Assembly: GCA_947427325.1 (NCBI GenBank)
Contig: CANEHP010000044.1
Span: forward strand, 1 to 13,043
Direction: 5' to 3'
Length of the DNA: 13,043 nt
Origin: an uncultured Clostridia bacterium
GTDB taxonomy: Bacteria > Bacillota > Clostridia > Oscillospirales > Ruminococcaceae
The notes under the pieces were generated by a model. The model worked only from the letters and a program-made list of their open reading frames with translations. It ran no database searches and was not told the origin of the DNA. The position numbers and the translations under genes were made by a program. Positions within the stretch are counted from its first letter, which is position 1; every line of letters begins with the position of its first letter. Positions 6,636 to 13,043 of the stretch are shown here, piece after piece.

Positions 6636-6682
6636 ACAAAAAGCCACACACTGCATTTTAACGGTGTGGGGCTTTTTGTAAA
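6636..6682 (+). terminator. Second hairpin with T tract between binding protein and permease
   Basis: ACAAAAAGCC (6636-6645) pairs with GGCTTTTTGT (6670-6679). CACAC (6647-6651) pairs with GTGTG (6664-6668), with one internal mismatch and a 12-base loop. T residues lie both in the right arm and after it, so it can serve as a rho-independent terminator. In the reverse direction it also has a terminator-like form. Confidence 0.55.
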
Positions 6683-6921
6683 TTTTACGGTTTAGTATGA
6701 TAAAATTTTTAGCTTGAACATAATTATCAGCTCTTATGAACGCAGTATAACCCATAAGAATGATATTTTACATAAACCGCATTTCCGAGTCTCGAATATA
6801 CAGCTTCGGGCAAAAGAAAGGCTCATCGAAAAGCACAGTTTCTTACGGCACAGAAGGAAACTGTTATTACCCCCTCTGTGCAGAGAAATTCGCCGTAAAG
6901 ACGGCAGGAAGGAAGTGCATA

Positions 6922-7974
6922 ATGACAAAGTATGTACTTAAAAGAATCGCCTATATGCTGGTTGTCCTTGTGATACTGTCACTGATTATGTTTCTTATAT
7001 ACAATTTAGTGCCAAGCAACCGTGCATATACGGATACGCAGGCAGAAATGACAGCGAAAAAAAATACGCTGAAAAATCTGACGCCGGAGGAGTATCAGGA
7101 GTATTTTGACAAAGTTTATCTGTCCTATCAGCGAAAATACGGAACAGATACGGATAATCTGCTGATCAGATACGGACGCTGGGTGGGAATCTATCCCTTG
7201 TATGACGGATCATTCAAAGGTCTTTTACAGGGCAATTTCGGTTATTCCATCGAACAGAAAAAGGACGTTGTGGACGTTATTCCCGACCCGATGGGGGTAA
7301 CGATCTTCATAAATATTTTTGCGACCATCCTGGCGTTGGGAATAACCATTCCGTTGGGAATATACTGCTCGGTGAGAAAAGGCAGAAAGTTTGACCAGTC
7401 AATACAAGTGGTGACCATTATAGGCTATTCGCTTCCGACCTTTATAACGGCGATACTGTTTATTTGGATCTTCTGCTCCTTGCTGGGGTGGTTTCCCCCC
7501 AGCGGTATGAAAACTCCGGGCAGCGACTATGAAGGGCTGAAGTGGTTCGGCGATACCATGTATTATCTTGCACTTCCTCTTATGTGTATGACCTTCTGCT
7601 CCTTGGGCGGTATGACCCGTTATGTCCGCGCGTCAATGATTGACGCCCTGTCTATGGACTGCATACGCACGGCAAGGGCAAAGGGCGTTAAGGAAAAAAC
7701 GGTTATTTATTCTCACGCCTGGAGAAATGCGCTTATTCCTGTTGTTTCTCTTGTTATCGGCTGGTTTTTAAGTATTTTCTCAGGCTCGCTGGTATTTGAG
7801 AATATGTTCGGCATCAGCGGTATGGGACAGCTAATGTACCGTTCGCTGATGTCAAAGGACTTTGACGTAATATTGTTTTTGCAGCTTTTCTATGTGGCGA
7901 TTTCTCTGATTGCCAATTTAATTATTGATGTAGTTTACGGTCTTGTTGACCCAAGAGTCCGTGTCAACAAGTAA
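6922..7974 (+). CDS. oppB: ABC transporter permease, OppB/DppB type
   Basis: A 350-residue inner-membrane permease, one of two that form the translocation channel. It begins MTKYVLKRIAYMLVVLVILS, the standard OppB N-terminus with the first membrane helix at about 8-30. An outside loop of about 95 residues follows (31-125), longer and more charged than in short OppB proteins, and includes GNFGYS (104-109). The remaining helices cover about 125-150, 160-190, 212-235, 268-292 and 315-340. The cytoplasmic EAA loop that docks the ATPases reads RTARAKGVKEKTVIYSHAWR (249-268). FENMFGISGMGQL (292-304) is a conserved OppB block. I chose the ATG at 6922 because AGGAAGGA (6906-6913) lies 8 bp upstream. 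The longer frame from 6760 would add 54 residues without membrane or family character. The stop overlaps the next gene's ribosome binding site. The symbol denotes class only. Confidence 0.92.
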   Translation: MTKYVLKRIAYMLVVLVILSLIMFLIYNLVPSNRAYTDTQAEMTAKKNTLKNLTPEEYQEYFDKVYLSYQRKYGTDTDNLLIRYGRWVGIYPLYDGSFKGLLQGNFGYSIEQKKDVVDVIPDPMGVTIFINIFATILALGITIPLGIYCSVRKGRKFDQSIQVVTIIGYSLPTFITAILFIWIFCSLLGWFPPSGMKTPGSDYEGLKWFGDTMYYLALPLMCMTFCSLGGMTRYVRASMIDALSMDCIRTARAKGVKEKTVIYSHAWRNALIPVVSLVIGWFLSIFSGSLVFENMFGISGMGQLMYRSLMSKDFDVILFLQLFYVAISLIANLIIDVVYGLVDPRVRVNK

Positions 7975-7985
7975 GGGGGACCGAT

Positions 7986-9941
7986 ATGAGTAAAAATAAG
8001 AAAAAACAAGGCTTAGGCGGCACACTTATGGGTTGGTTTCGCCGTATGTTCTTTGGCGGAAGCCGCGAGCTGGCAAGGGAAATTGAGAAAGCGGATCATA
8101 CTCAGGACATAGAGGAAATTGTCAGCCCCACAAAGCGAATCATCAGGGGCTTTATGGAAAGAAAGCTGGCGGTTGCGGCGCTGATTTTCGTTGTGGCAAT
8201 GTTCCTTTTCGTTATGATCGCTCCGCTTTTCATAGATAATTACTATGATTCCTACACCGAAACAACACAGCAGAATGTGCCTCCCACAATGTCAATGCTG
8301 TCGGTTCCGAGCGAGCTGAAAAAAGATATCAAGATGATAGACAGCTTCGGCAGCTGGTCCATCGGTCTTTCAAATGCGGGAAAGGTTTATATCTGGGGCG
8401 CTACGGCTCTCGGTACAACAGGAAAAAACATGAAGGATATTCCCGAAGAGGTGAAAAACGCAAATATACAGTGGATTGCGGCAGGTATAGACCACGCTAT
8501 TGCCATTGACGATAAGGGCAAGGTTTACGCATGGGGGGCAAACACATTGGGTCAGTACGGCTACTTTGATCCCGAGGAATACCCCACGCTTATCAGCATG
8601 CCCGATGAGGTTCTCAACGGAACTATTGATGTTGCCAACATCAAAAAGGTAACCTGCGGCTATCAGGCAAGCGCAATTCTTATGAATGACGGCACGGCAT
8701 ATATTTGGGGCAACACCAATGCCTACGTCAATTTGTCAAGCTTTATCGGCAGAGACGATTTAAAGGACATTGACTTTACGCTTAACTACGCTGTAGGCTT
8801 AACGAACCTCGGTACAGGCATTTTTACGGGGCAGAGGGGTCTTTATGATCAGTATAAAAGCAATGTGGGCGAAAAAGCCGTTCCCGCAAAGGACTATTTA
8901 AAGGGCAGAAAGATTGTTGAGATCGCAGCAACCAGCAAAACCGTGGCATTGCTTCTCGACGACGGCTCTATCTGCTACACGGGCGATTTCCTCGAATCAT
9001 GGTCGGATAAGATGCCCGAACTTCCCGAGGATGAGGTCTTTACTGAGATTGTCAGCGGTACATACCATTATACGGGTCTTACCAATAAGGGCAATGTATA
9101 TTCATGGGGCGGCAATATCCTTGATCAGACAAAGGTACCCTCAAATATGAAGGGAGTCGCCAAGCTGTTTGCAGGCGGTTATCAGAGCTATGCAGTAAAT
9201 GATAACAGCGAGCTTGTGGGCAAATGGGGCTTAAAGGGCTACCTCTTCGGCACGGACGGAAACGGCGCAAACATCTTCTACCGCATAATCATGGGCGGCA
9301 AGATGACTATGACCATAGGCGCTGTGGCAGTTATAATCTCCTCCGTTATCGGAATAATAATCGGCATTCTGTCGGGCTATTTCGGCGGTGCAGTAGATAT
9401 GGTACTTATGCGTGTGGCTGAAATTTTCTCGGCCATCCCCTTCCTTCCCTTTGCAATGGTATTGTCGGCAGTCACAGCCACAATGAACATTGATGAAGAC
9501 GTTAAAATATTTATAATGATGGTAATTTTAGGCGTACTTACATGGCCGGGACTTGCAAGAATGGTAAGAGGGCAGGTACTGGTTGCCCGTGAAAACGAGT
9601 ATGTTACCGCCGCAAAGGCAATGGGCGTCAAGGAACGAAAGATAGCCTTCAAGCATATTCTGCCAAACATCGTTTCGGTTATTTTTGTTTCACTTACCCT
9701 TGACTTTGCGACCTGTATGCTTACCGAATCCTCACTGAGTTATTTAGGCTTCGGCGTTACATACCCAAGACCTACCTGGGGCAATATGCTCAACGGTGCA
9801 AACAATGCGACAATAATAAAGAATTTCTGGTGGCAGTGGGTATTTACGTCATTGTTCCTGTCGCTTACCTGTATCTGCATAAACATAATCGGCGACGCTC
9901 TGCGTGATGTAATGGATCCCAGATCCGATCGTGACAAGTAA
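7986..9941 (+). CDS. oppC: ABC transporter permease, OppC/DppC type, with a seven-blade RCC1-like propeller inserted in its first outside loop
   Basis: A 651-residue permease, about twice the usual OppC length of roughly 300. Residues 1-47 are basic and cytoplasmic. PTKRIIRGFMERKLAVAALIF (48-68) is the OppC_N motif, with TM1 at about 61-83. Residues about 112-418 form an insertion of RCC1-type repeats with core GKVYIWG. WG pairs are at 137, 183, 241, 374 and 414, with two degenerate blades at about 258-285 and 309-338, giving seven in all. The last blade runs straight into FGTDGNGANIFYRIIMGG (421-438), the counterpart of the conserved GTDxxGRDxxSR segment, and then an intact permease core. 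The EAA loop is TAAKAMGVKERKIAFKHILPN (541-561), and it ends GDALRDVMDPR. TM1 runs from inside to outside, so the propeller should face outside, next to the binding protein. The start is supported by AAGGGGG (7973-7979). The frame is uninterrupted, so a chimera is unlikely. Confidence 0.92.
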   Translation: MSKNKKKQGLGGTLMGWFRRMFFGGSRELAREIEKADHTQDIEEIVSPTKRIIRGFMERKLAVAALIFVVAMFLFVMIAPLFIDNYYDSYTETTQQNVPPTMSMLSVPSELKKDIKMIDSFGSWSIGLSNAGKVYIWGATALGTTGKNMKDIPEEVKNANIQWIAAGIDHAIAIDDKGKVYAWGANTLGQYGYFDPEEYPTLISMPDEVLNGTIDVANIKKVTCGYQASAILMNDGTAYIWGNTNAYVNLSSFIGRDDLKDIDFTLNYAVGLTNLGTGIFTGQRGLYDQYKSNVGEKAVPAKDYLKGRKIVEIAATSKTVALLLDDGSICYTGDFLESWSDKMPELPEDEVFTEIVSGTYHYTGLTNKGNVYSWGGNILDQTKVPSNMKGVAKLFAGGYQSYAVNDNSELVGKWGLKGYLFGTDGNGANIFYRIIMGGKMTMTIGAVAVIISSVIGIIIGILSGYFGGAVDMVLMRVAEIFSAIPFLPFAMVLSAVTATMNIDEDVKIFIMMVILGVLTWPGLARMVRGQVLVARENEYVTAAKAMGVKERKIAFKHILPNIVSVIFVSLTLDFATCMLTESSLSYLGFGVTYPRPTWGNMLNGANNATIIKNFWWQWVFTSLFLSLTCICINIIGDALRDVMDPRSDRDK

Positions 9942-9955
9942 AGGAGGGAGATAGT

Positions 9956-10984
9956 ATGGCATTACTTGAAATAAAAGATCTGCATACCTTCTTCCGCACC
10001 AAGAAGGGCATAGTTAAAGCGGTTAACGGAGTTTCCTACGGAGTTGACGAGGGGAAAACCTTAGGCGTGGTAGGCGAGTCGGGTTCGGGCAAATCGGTTT
10101 CCGCCATGAGTATTCTGAAGCTTTTGGACGGAAACGGCTACATTGACAGCGGCGAAATCATTTTTGAAGGCAGGGACTTAACCAAATGCAGCAAAAATGA
10201 AATGTATAATATAAGAGGAAATGACATTTCCGTTATATTTCAGGAACCCATGACCGCCCTTAACCCCGTATTTTCAGTGGAAAGGCAGCTGTCCGAGCCG
10301 TTTATCATTCACAGAAATATGAATAAAAAGGAAGCGGCTGCCGCTGCGCTCAGAATGCTGAGCGATGTTAAAATCCCCAACCCTCATGTAGTTGCAAAGC
10401 AGTATCCGCACCAGCTTTCAGGCGGTATGCGCCAGCGTGTTATGATAGCCATGGCGCTTGCCTGTGAGCCAAGACTGCTGATCGCGGACGAGCCCACCAC
10501 CGCTCTTGACGTTACCATTCAGGCACAGATACTGTATCTTATGAACGAGCTGAAAAAAGAATTCGGCACAGCCATTCTCTTTATCACTCACGATTTGGGC
10601 GTTATCAATCAGATGGCGGACGATGTGGCTGTTATGTACTGCGGACAGGTGGTCGAGCATGTTCCGAATAGGGAATTGTTCAGCTATGACAGAGTTTTCT
10701 CTCACCCTTATACGGAAGGTCTGATGGCTTCAATTCCAAGACTTGACGCCAATTCGTCTTCACGGCTTGACGCTATCCCGGGTGCAGTTCCCCATCCTCT
10801 GTCACTTCCCAAGGGATGCAAATTCGGACCTCGCTGCAAGTACTGCACCAAAAAATGTATGGATGAAGAACCGCAGCTTGTAAAGGTAGCCGAGGGACAC
10901 GAGGTACGCTGCTTCTATCCCGAATTGGCAAAGCGCACGGCAGAGAACAAGGGAGCAGAGAAGGAGGAAAAGCGTCATGGCTAA
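9956..10984 (+). CDS. oppD: Oligopeptide ABC transporter ATP-binding protein, OppD/DppD type
   Basis: A 342-residue ATPase that drives the permease pair together with the next gene product. All nucleotide-binding motifs are present: Walker A GESGSGKS (40-47), Q-loop Q96 in VIFQEPM, signature LSGGMRQR (154-161), Walker B LLIADEP (174-180) with E179, ALD D-loop (183-185) and switch H212 in THDLG. The C-terminal oligo_HPY domain carries C288, C294, C301 and C319 (C-x5-C-x6-C-x17-C), the arrangement known to hold a [4Fe-4S] cluster in some OppD/DppD proteins. The length is normal, unlike its partner. AAGGAGG (9941-9947) lies 8 bp before the ATG. Its last 8 bp overlap the start of the next gene, a translational coupling signature. 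The symbol indicates class, not proven substrate. Confidence 0.95.
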   Translation: MALLEIKDLHTFFRTKKGIVKAVNGVSYGVDEGKTLGVVGESGSGKSVSAMSILKLLDGNGYIDSGEIIFEGRDLTKCSKNEMYNIRGNDISVIFQEPMTALNPVFSVERQLSEPFIIHRNMNKKEAAAAALRMLSDVKIPNPHVVAKQYPHQLSGGMRQRVMIAMALACEPRLLIADEPTTALDVTIQAQILYLMNELKKEFGTAILFITHDLGVINQMADDVAVMYCGQVVEHVPNRELFSYDRVFSHPYTEGLMASIPRLDANSSSRLDAIPGAVPHPLSLPKGCKFGPRCKYCTKKCMDEEPQLVKVAEGHEVRCFYPELAKRTAENKGAEKEEKRHG

Positions 10985-12530
10985 TGATAAAAAAGTATTA
11001 TTGCAGATCTCCGGCTTAAAGCAATATTTTCCGATAAATGCAAGAAAAAACATATATGTCAGAGCCAACGACGGAATCTCCATTGACATTTATGAGGGCG
11101 AGGCATTCGGCTTGGTCGGTGAATCGGGCTGCGGCAAATCCACTCTCGGACGCTCTGTTTTGCAGCTTTACAAGCAGACTGACGGACGCACTATGTACTT
11201 CGGCAGATCTATTGACGAGGTTGCTCCGAAATATGCCTATGATACCTTCCGCACATTGACAAAGCGCCGTGAGCTTATTAAGGAAAAACAGGCGAAATAC
11301 GACGAGTTTAAAAAAGAATACGACAGCAAATCCGAAAAGGAGCAGTACGAGCTGCACAGCAGGCTTGTGCAGCTTCGCAAGGAGGCAAACGACGCAATCC
11401 TTGATGTTACCACTCTTATAGGCGGACTTATTTTACATCCCGACCTGTCAAAGGTGGAAGCGCTGTTTTGCGAAATATACAAATACGGTAAAGAGCTTCG
11501 CAGAGCCATGGATTTAAGAGAGCTGGCTCAGCTTGATACGGACGATGCCGCCTTTGCTTTAAAAAAGGCGGAGGAAGAGGGAAAAGCCACGGAAGGGCTT
11601 AAGGCAAAACTGGAAAAAAATAAGGCGAAGCTTTGGGCTATTGACAATAATATCGAAGCAATAAAAAGAAAGTCGGCCGAAACCTATAAAAAATCCGAGG
11701 CGTTCAGAAAGGAAGTTGAAAATCTTCCCGAAAATCACGAGGATGAGGAGCACCACAGCGACGGTATAGATCTGGCAAGACTTACTTATAATGAAATGCG
11801 CAAGCTGCGTTCCGATATGCAGCTGATATTCCAGGATCCCTATTCTTCTCTTAATCCCCGTATGACCGTAGGTCAGATTATCGGCGAGGGTATGCTTGCA
11901 CACAACTATTTCCGCAAAAATGACGAGCGTATGCAGAACGAGGTTATTCGTGTAATGGAGGAATGCGGCTTAGCGCCTTATTTCCTGCACCGTTATCCCC
12001 ACCAGTTTTCGGGCGGACAGCGTCAGCGTATAGGTATCGCCCGCTCCCTTGCGCTGCGTCCTAAGTTTGTGGTTTGCGACGAGGCGGTTTCTGCGCTTGA
12101 CGTATCCATTCAGGCGCAGATTATCAATCTTTTGCAGGAGTTAAAGGAAAAGCAGCATCTTACTTACCTGTTTATCACTCACGATTTGTCGGTAGTTAAG
12201 TTTATTTCCGACAGAATCGGCGTAATGTACTTGGGCAATATGGTGGAAACTGCGGCTTCCGAGGAGCTGTTTGCCCACCCGCTTCATCCTTATACGGAGG
12301 CTCTTATAAACGCAATTCCCACCACCGATCCCGATTCGTCCAAGCAGCCCGAGGTTTTGGAGGGCGATATACCCAGCCCCGTTAATCCCCCTAAGGGCTG
12401 CAAGTTCCACACAAGGTGCAAATACTGCACTGAGATATGCACCAAGGTAACTCCCGAGTGGGAAGAGGTTCGTCCCAACCATTTTGTTGCCTGTCACCAT
12501 ATTTTAGAGCAGAACAAAAAGGAAATATAA
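10977..12530 (+). CDS. oppF: Oligopeptide ABC transporter ATP-binding protein, OppF/DppF type, with a ~190-residue helical insertion
   Basis: A 517-residue ATPase; OppF proteins are usually about 310-340. Walker A is GESGCGKST (48-56), the Q-loop is Q286 in MQLIFQDPYSSLNPR, the signature is FSGGQRQR (344-351), Walker B is FVVCDEA (364-370) with E369, and the switch is H402. All catalytic motifs are kept, so it should be active. The excess length lies between residues about 80 and 270, between the G-R-T-M-Y-F-G strand and the helix entering the Q-loop. This insertion is rich in K, E and A with coiled-coil-like stretches (about 90-135 and 185-250) and an acidic HEDEEHHSD segment (254-262). It would project into the cytoplasm from the ATPase core near the permease-coupling region. 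The C-terminal cysteines C475, C481, C488 and C506 repeat exactly the spacing in the partner ATPase. AAGGAGG (10961-10967) lies 9 bp before the ATG. Confidence 0.94.
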   Translation: MANDKKVLLQISGLKQYFPINARKNIYVRANDGISIDIYEGEAFGLVGESGCGKSTLGRSVLQLYKQTDGRTMYFGRSIDEVAPKYAYDTFRTLTKRRELIKEKQAKYDEFKKEYDSKSEKEQYELHSRLVQLRKEANDAILDVTTLIGGLILHPDLSKVEALFCEIYKYGKELRRAMDLRELAQLDTDDAAFALKKAEEEGKATEGLKAKLEKNKAKLWAIDNNIEAIKRKSAETYKKSEAFRKEVENLPENHEDEEHHSDGIDLARLTYNEMRKLRSDMQLIFQDPYSSLNPRMTVGQIIGEGMLAHNYFRKNDERMQNEVIRVMEECGLAPYFLHRYPHQFSGGQRQRIGIARSLALRPKFVVCDEAVSALDVSIQAQIINLLQELKEKQHLTYLFITHDLSVVKFISDRIGVMYLGNMVETAASEELFAHPLHPYTEALINAIPTTDPDSSKQPEVLEGDIPSPVNPPKGCKFHTRCKYCTEICTKVTPEWEEVRPNHFVACHHILEQNKKEI

Positions 12531-12532
12531 AA

Positions 12533-12853
12533 ATGGCGAAAAAACAGAAAAAGCCGCCTTACAGCTGGTTTCGCTGGCAGATGCGCCCCCGTATTTACGA
12601 GGAGGAGCAGTTTGCTGCGGGGAAAAAAGGCGTAAGAACCTCTGCGGAGCATTCCGAAGATGAGGAACAAGGCGAAATCAGCGAAGAGGAATTAAAGGAA
12701 AAGGGCAGGGAAGGGGACGAAAAAGAGCAGATAGAGCTTGAAAAGGGCGATCTGTTCGCTATGATCCTTTCTGCAATGATCACCATATTTCCTATTTGCG
12801 TAGGGCTGCTTTTGCTGATCGTGCTGTCGGCGTACTTTTTGTTTATTCATTAA
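12533..12853 (+). CDS. Small tail-anchored membrane protein of the transporter operon, unknown function
   Basis: A 106-residue protein with no family I recognise. It starts with a basic aromatic segment, MAKKQKKPPYSWFRWQMRPR (1-20). A highly acidic, glutamate-rich linker follows (about 41-72). It ends with one hydrophobic helix (about 74-104) and a two-residue tail. With the positive N-terminus inside, it would be a cytoplasm-facing, C-terminally anchored protein. The ATG at 12533 is 2 bp after the preceding stop, and AGGA at 12520-12523 gives a 9-bp spacing. A longer frame from 12437 lies inside the ATPase gene and has no signal. Its position as last gene of the operon suggests a link to the transporter, perhaps contacting the long ATPase insertion, but this is only inference. 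Confidence 0.75.
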   Translation: MAKKQKKPPYSWFRWQMRPRIYEEEQFAAGKKGVRTSAEHSEDEEQGEISEEELKEKGREGDEKEQIELEKGDLFAMILSAMITIFPICVGLLLLIVLSAYFLFIH

Positions 12854-12854
12854 T

Positions 12855-12909
12855 AATATTAACGAAATATTAACAGAATATTAACGGAATATTAACGGAA
12901 TATGAACAG
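12855..12909. repeat. Five tandem 11-bp repeats (consensus AATATTAACGG)
   Basis: AATATTAAC begins at 12855, 12866, 12877 and 12888, with a fifth diverged copy (AATATGAAC) at 12899, so the period is exactly 11 bp. The array starts 2 bp after the stop codon of the small membrane protein and runs into the following hairpin. The period is close to one helical turn, which would put each unit on the same DNA face. Simple slippage is the plain alternative. Confidence 0.85.
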
Positions 12910-12961
12910 CTTGGCGGAAATTCCTCCTTAGGTTGGGTTTTTGCCGAGCTGTTGTAATTTT
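12905..12961 (+). terminator. Probable terminator of the transporter operon
   Basis: AACAGCTTGGC (12905-12915) pairs with GCCGAGCTGTT (12943-12953) over 11 bp with one G-U pair. The loop is long (27 bases) and contains a small GGAAATTCC hairpin. GTAATTTT follows. The T tract is imperfect, so efficiency is uncertain, but its place 50 bp after the last gene fits an operon end. Confidence 0.5.
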
Positions 12962-12978
12962 CGAGAATTAGAGCGTGT

Positions 12979-13043
12979 TCACATAAAATCAGCACGCATC
13001 TTTTCGGCAAATTTTGCCGCCTGCTTCGTTAAAATTTTTTGAA
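12979..13043 (-). CDS. Possible 3' end of a minus-strand gene (partial)
   Basis: On the minus strand one frame is open from the window edge to a TGA at 12981-12979 and encodes QKILTKQAAKFAEKMRADFM, a plausible amphipathic C-terminus. Only 20 codons are visible, and the DNA also has a hairpin (CGGCAAA/TTTGCCG, near 13004-13018), so it could instead be an intergenic repeat. No family can be assigned. If real, it is convergent with the transporter operon. Confidence 0.3.
   Translation of the reverse strand, partial: QKILTKQAAKFAEKMRADFM

Larger units (their letters stand above)
6517..6921. other. Gap between binding protein and permease with two hairpins and a structured leader
   Basis: This 405-bp region separates the binding-protein gene from the permease and ATPase genes. 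It holds two terminator-like hairpins (6546-6576 and 6636-6679). It then has a weak promoter candidate: TTATCA 6724-6729, 16-bp spacer, TATAAC 6746-6751. Before the permease start are small hairpins, CAGTTTC/GAAACTG (6836-6842 with 6857-6863) and GCCGT/ACGGC (6892-6905), the latter directly beside the ribosome binding site. A frame upstream of and continuous with the permease is open from 6760, but its start has no ribosome binding site. Confidence 0.5.

Noticed and set aside
6760..6921. A 54-residue N-terminal extension of the B-type permease
   Set aside because: The upstream ATG has no ribosome binding site and the extension is neither membrane-like nor family-like. The ATG at 6922 has AGGAAGGA at proper spacing and gives the standard MTKYVLKRIAYML start.
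7986..9941. The RCC1-containing permease as a chimera, frameshift or two fused genes by assembly error
   Set aside because: The frame is open throughout and base composition and codon use look even across the junctions. The final propeller blade merges smoothly into the permease core, and operon spacing on both sides is normal.
12855..12909. CRISPR array
   Set aside because: The units are only 11 bp with no spacers and no cas genes are present.

Overview
The window looks like chromosomal DNA from a low-to-moderate GC Gram-positive anaerobe, most likely a Clostridia member of the Ruminococcaceae/Oscillospiraceae type. The signs are strong AGGAGG-type ribosome binding sites, sigma-A-like promoters, a lipoprotein signal with lipobox, a BaiN/YhiN flavoprotein and an oligopeptide (Opp/Dpp) ABC transporter. 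The assignment is inferred from gene content and style only.

Layout. Positions 1-306 hold no convincing large gene; they contain a minus-strand terminator and a tiny reading frame. A cytidylate-kinase-like protein lies on the minus strand (307-921). A 506-bp divergent intergenic region follows, with opposed promoter candidates and repeated CTGTAA/TTACAG boxes. On the plus strand come an RpiR-type SIS-domain regulator (1428-2402) and a BaiN/YhiN/HI0933-like flavoprotein (2482-3747). A 522-bp gap carries a 13-bp perfect inverted repeat and a very good extended -10 promoter with a leader of about 310 nt.

The rest is an Opp/Dpp-type transporter cluster: substrate-binding lipoprotein (4270-6516), two intergenic hairpins, permease B (6922-7974), permease C (7986-9941), ATPase D (9956-10984), ATPase F (10977-12530) and a small tail-anchored membrane protein (12533-12853). 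From permease B onward the genes are 2-14 bp apart or overlap, so they form one translational unit. The binding protein is separated from them by hairpins that probably lower downstream expression. The window ends with five 11-bp tandem repeats, a terminator-like hairpin and possibly the 3' end of a minus-strand gene.

The most interesting content is the transporter itself. Permease C carries about 310 extra residues between TM1 and the permease core. They read as seven RCC1-type propeller blades (repeated GxVYxWG motifs) and should lie outside the cell. ATPase F has about 190 extra, charged, helical residues between Walker A and the Q-loop. The binding protein appears circularly permuted: the block containing IPLYSNEYYDVYN, normally near the C-terminus of this family, lies near its N-terminus. 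With the small acidic tail-anchored protein, these suggest a peptide/nickel/opine-class importer with added domains on both faces of the membrane. The substrate cannot be determined from sequence.
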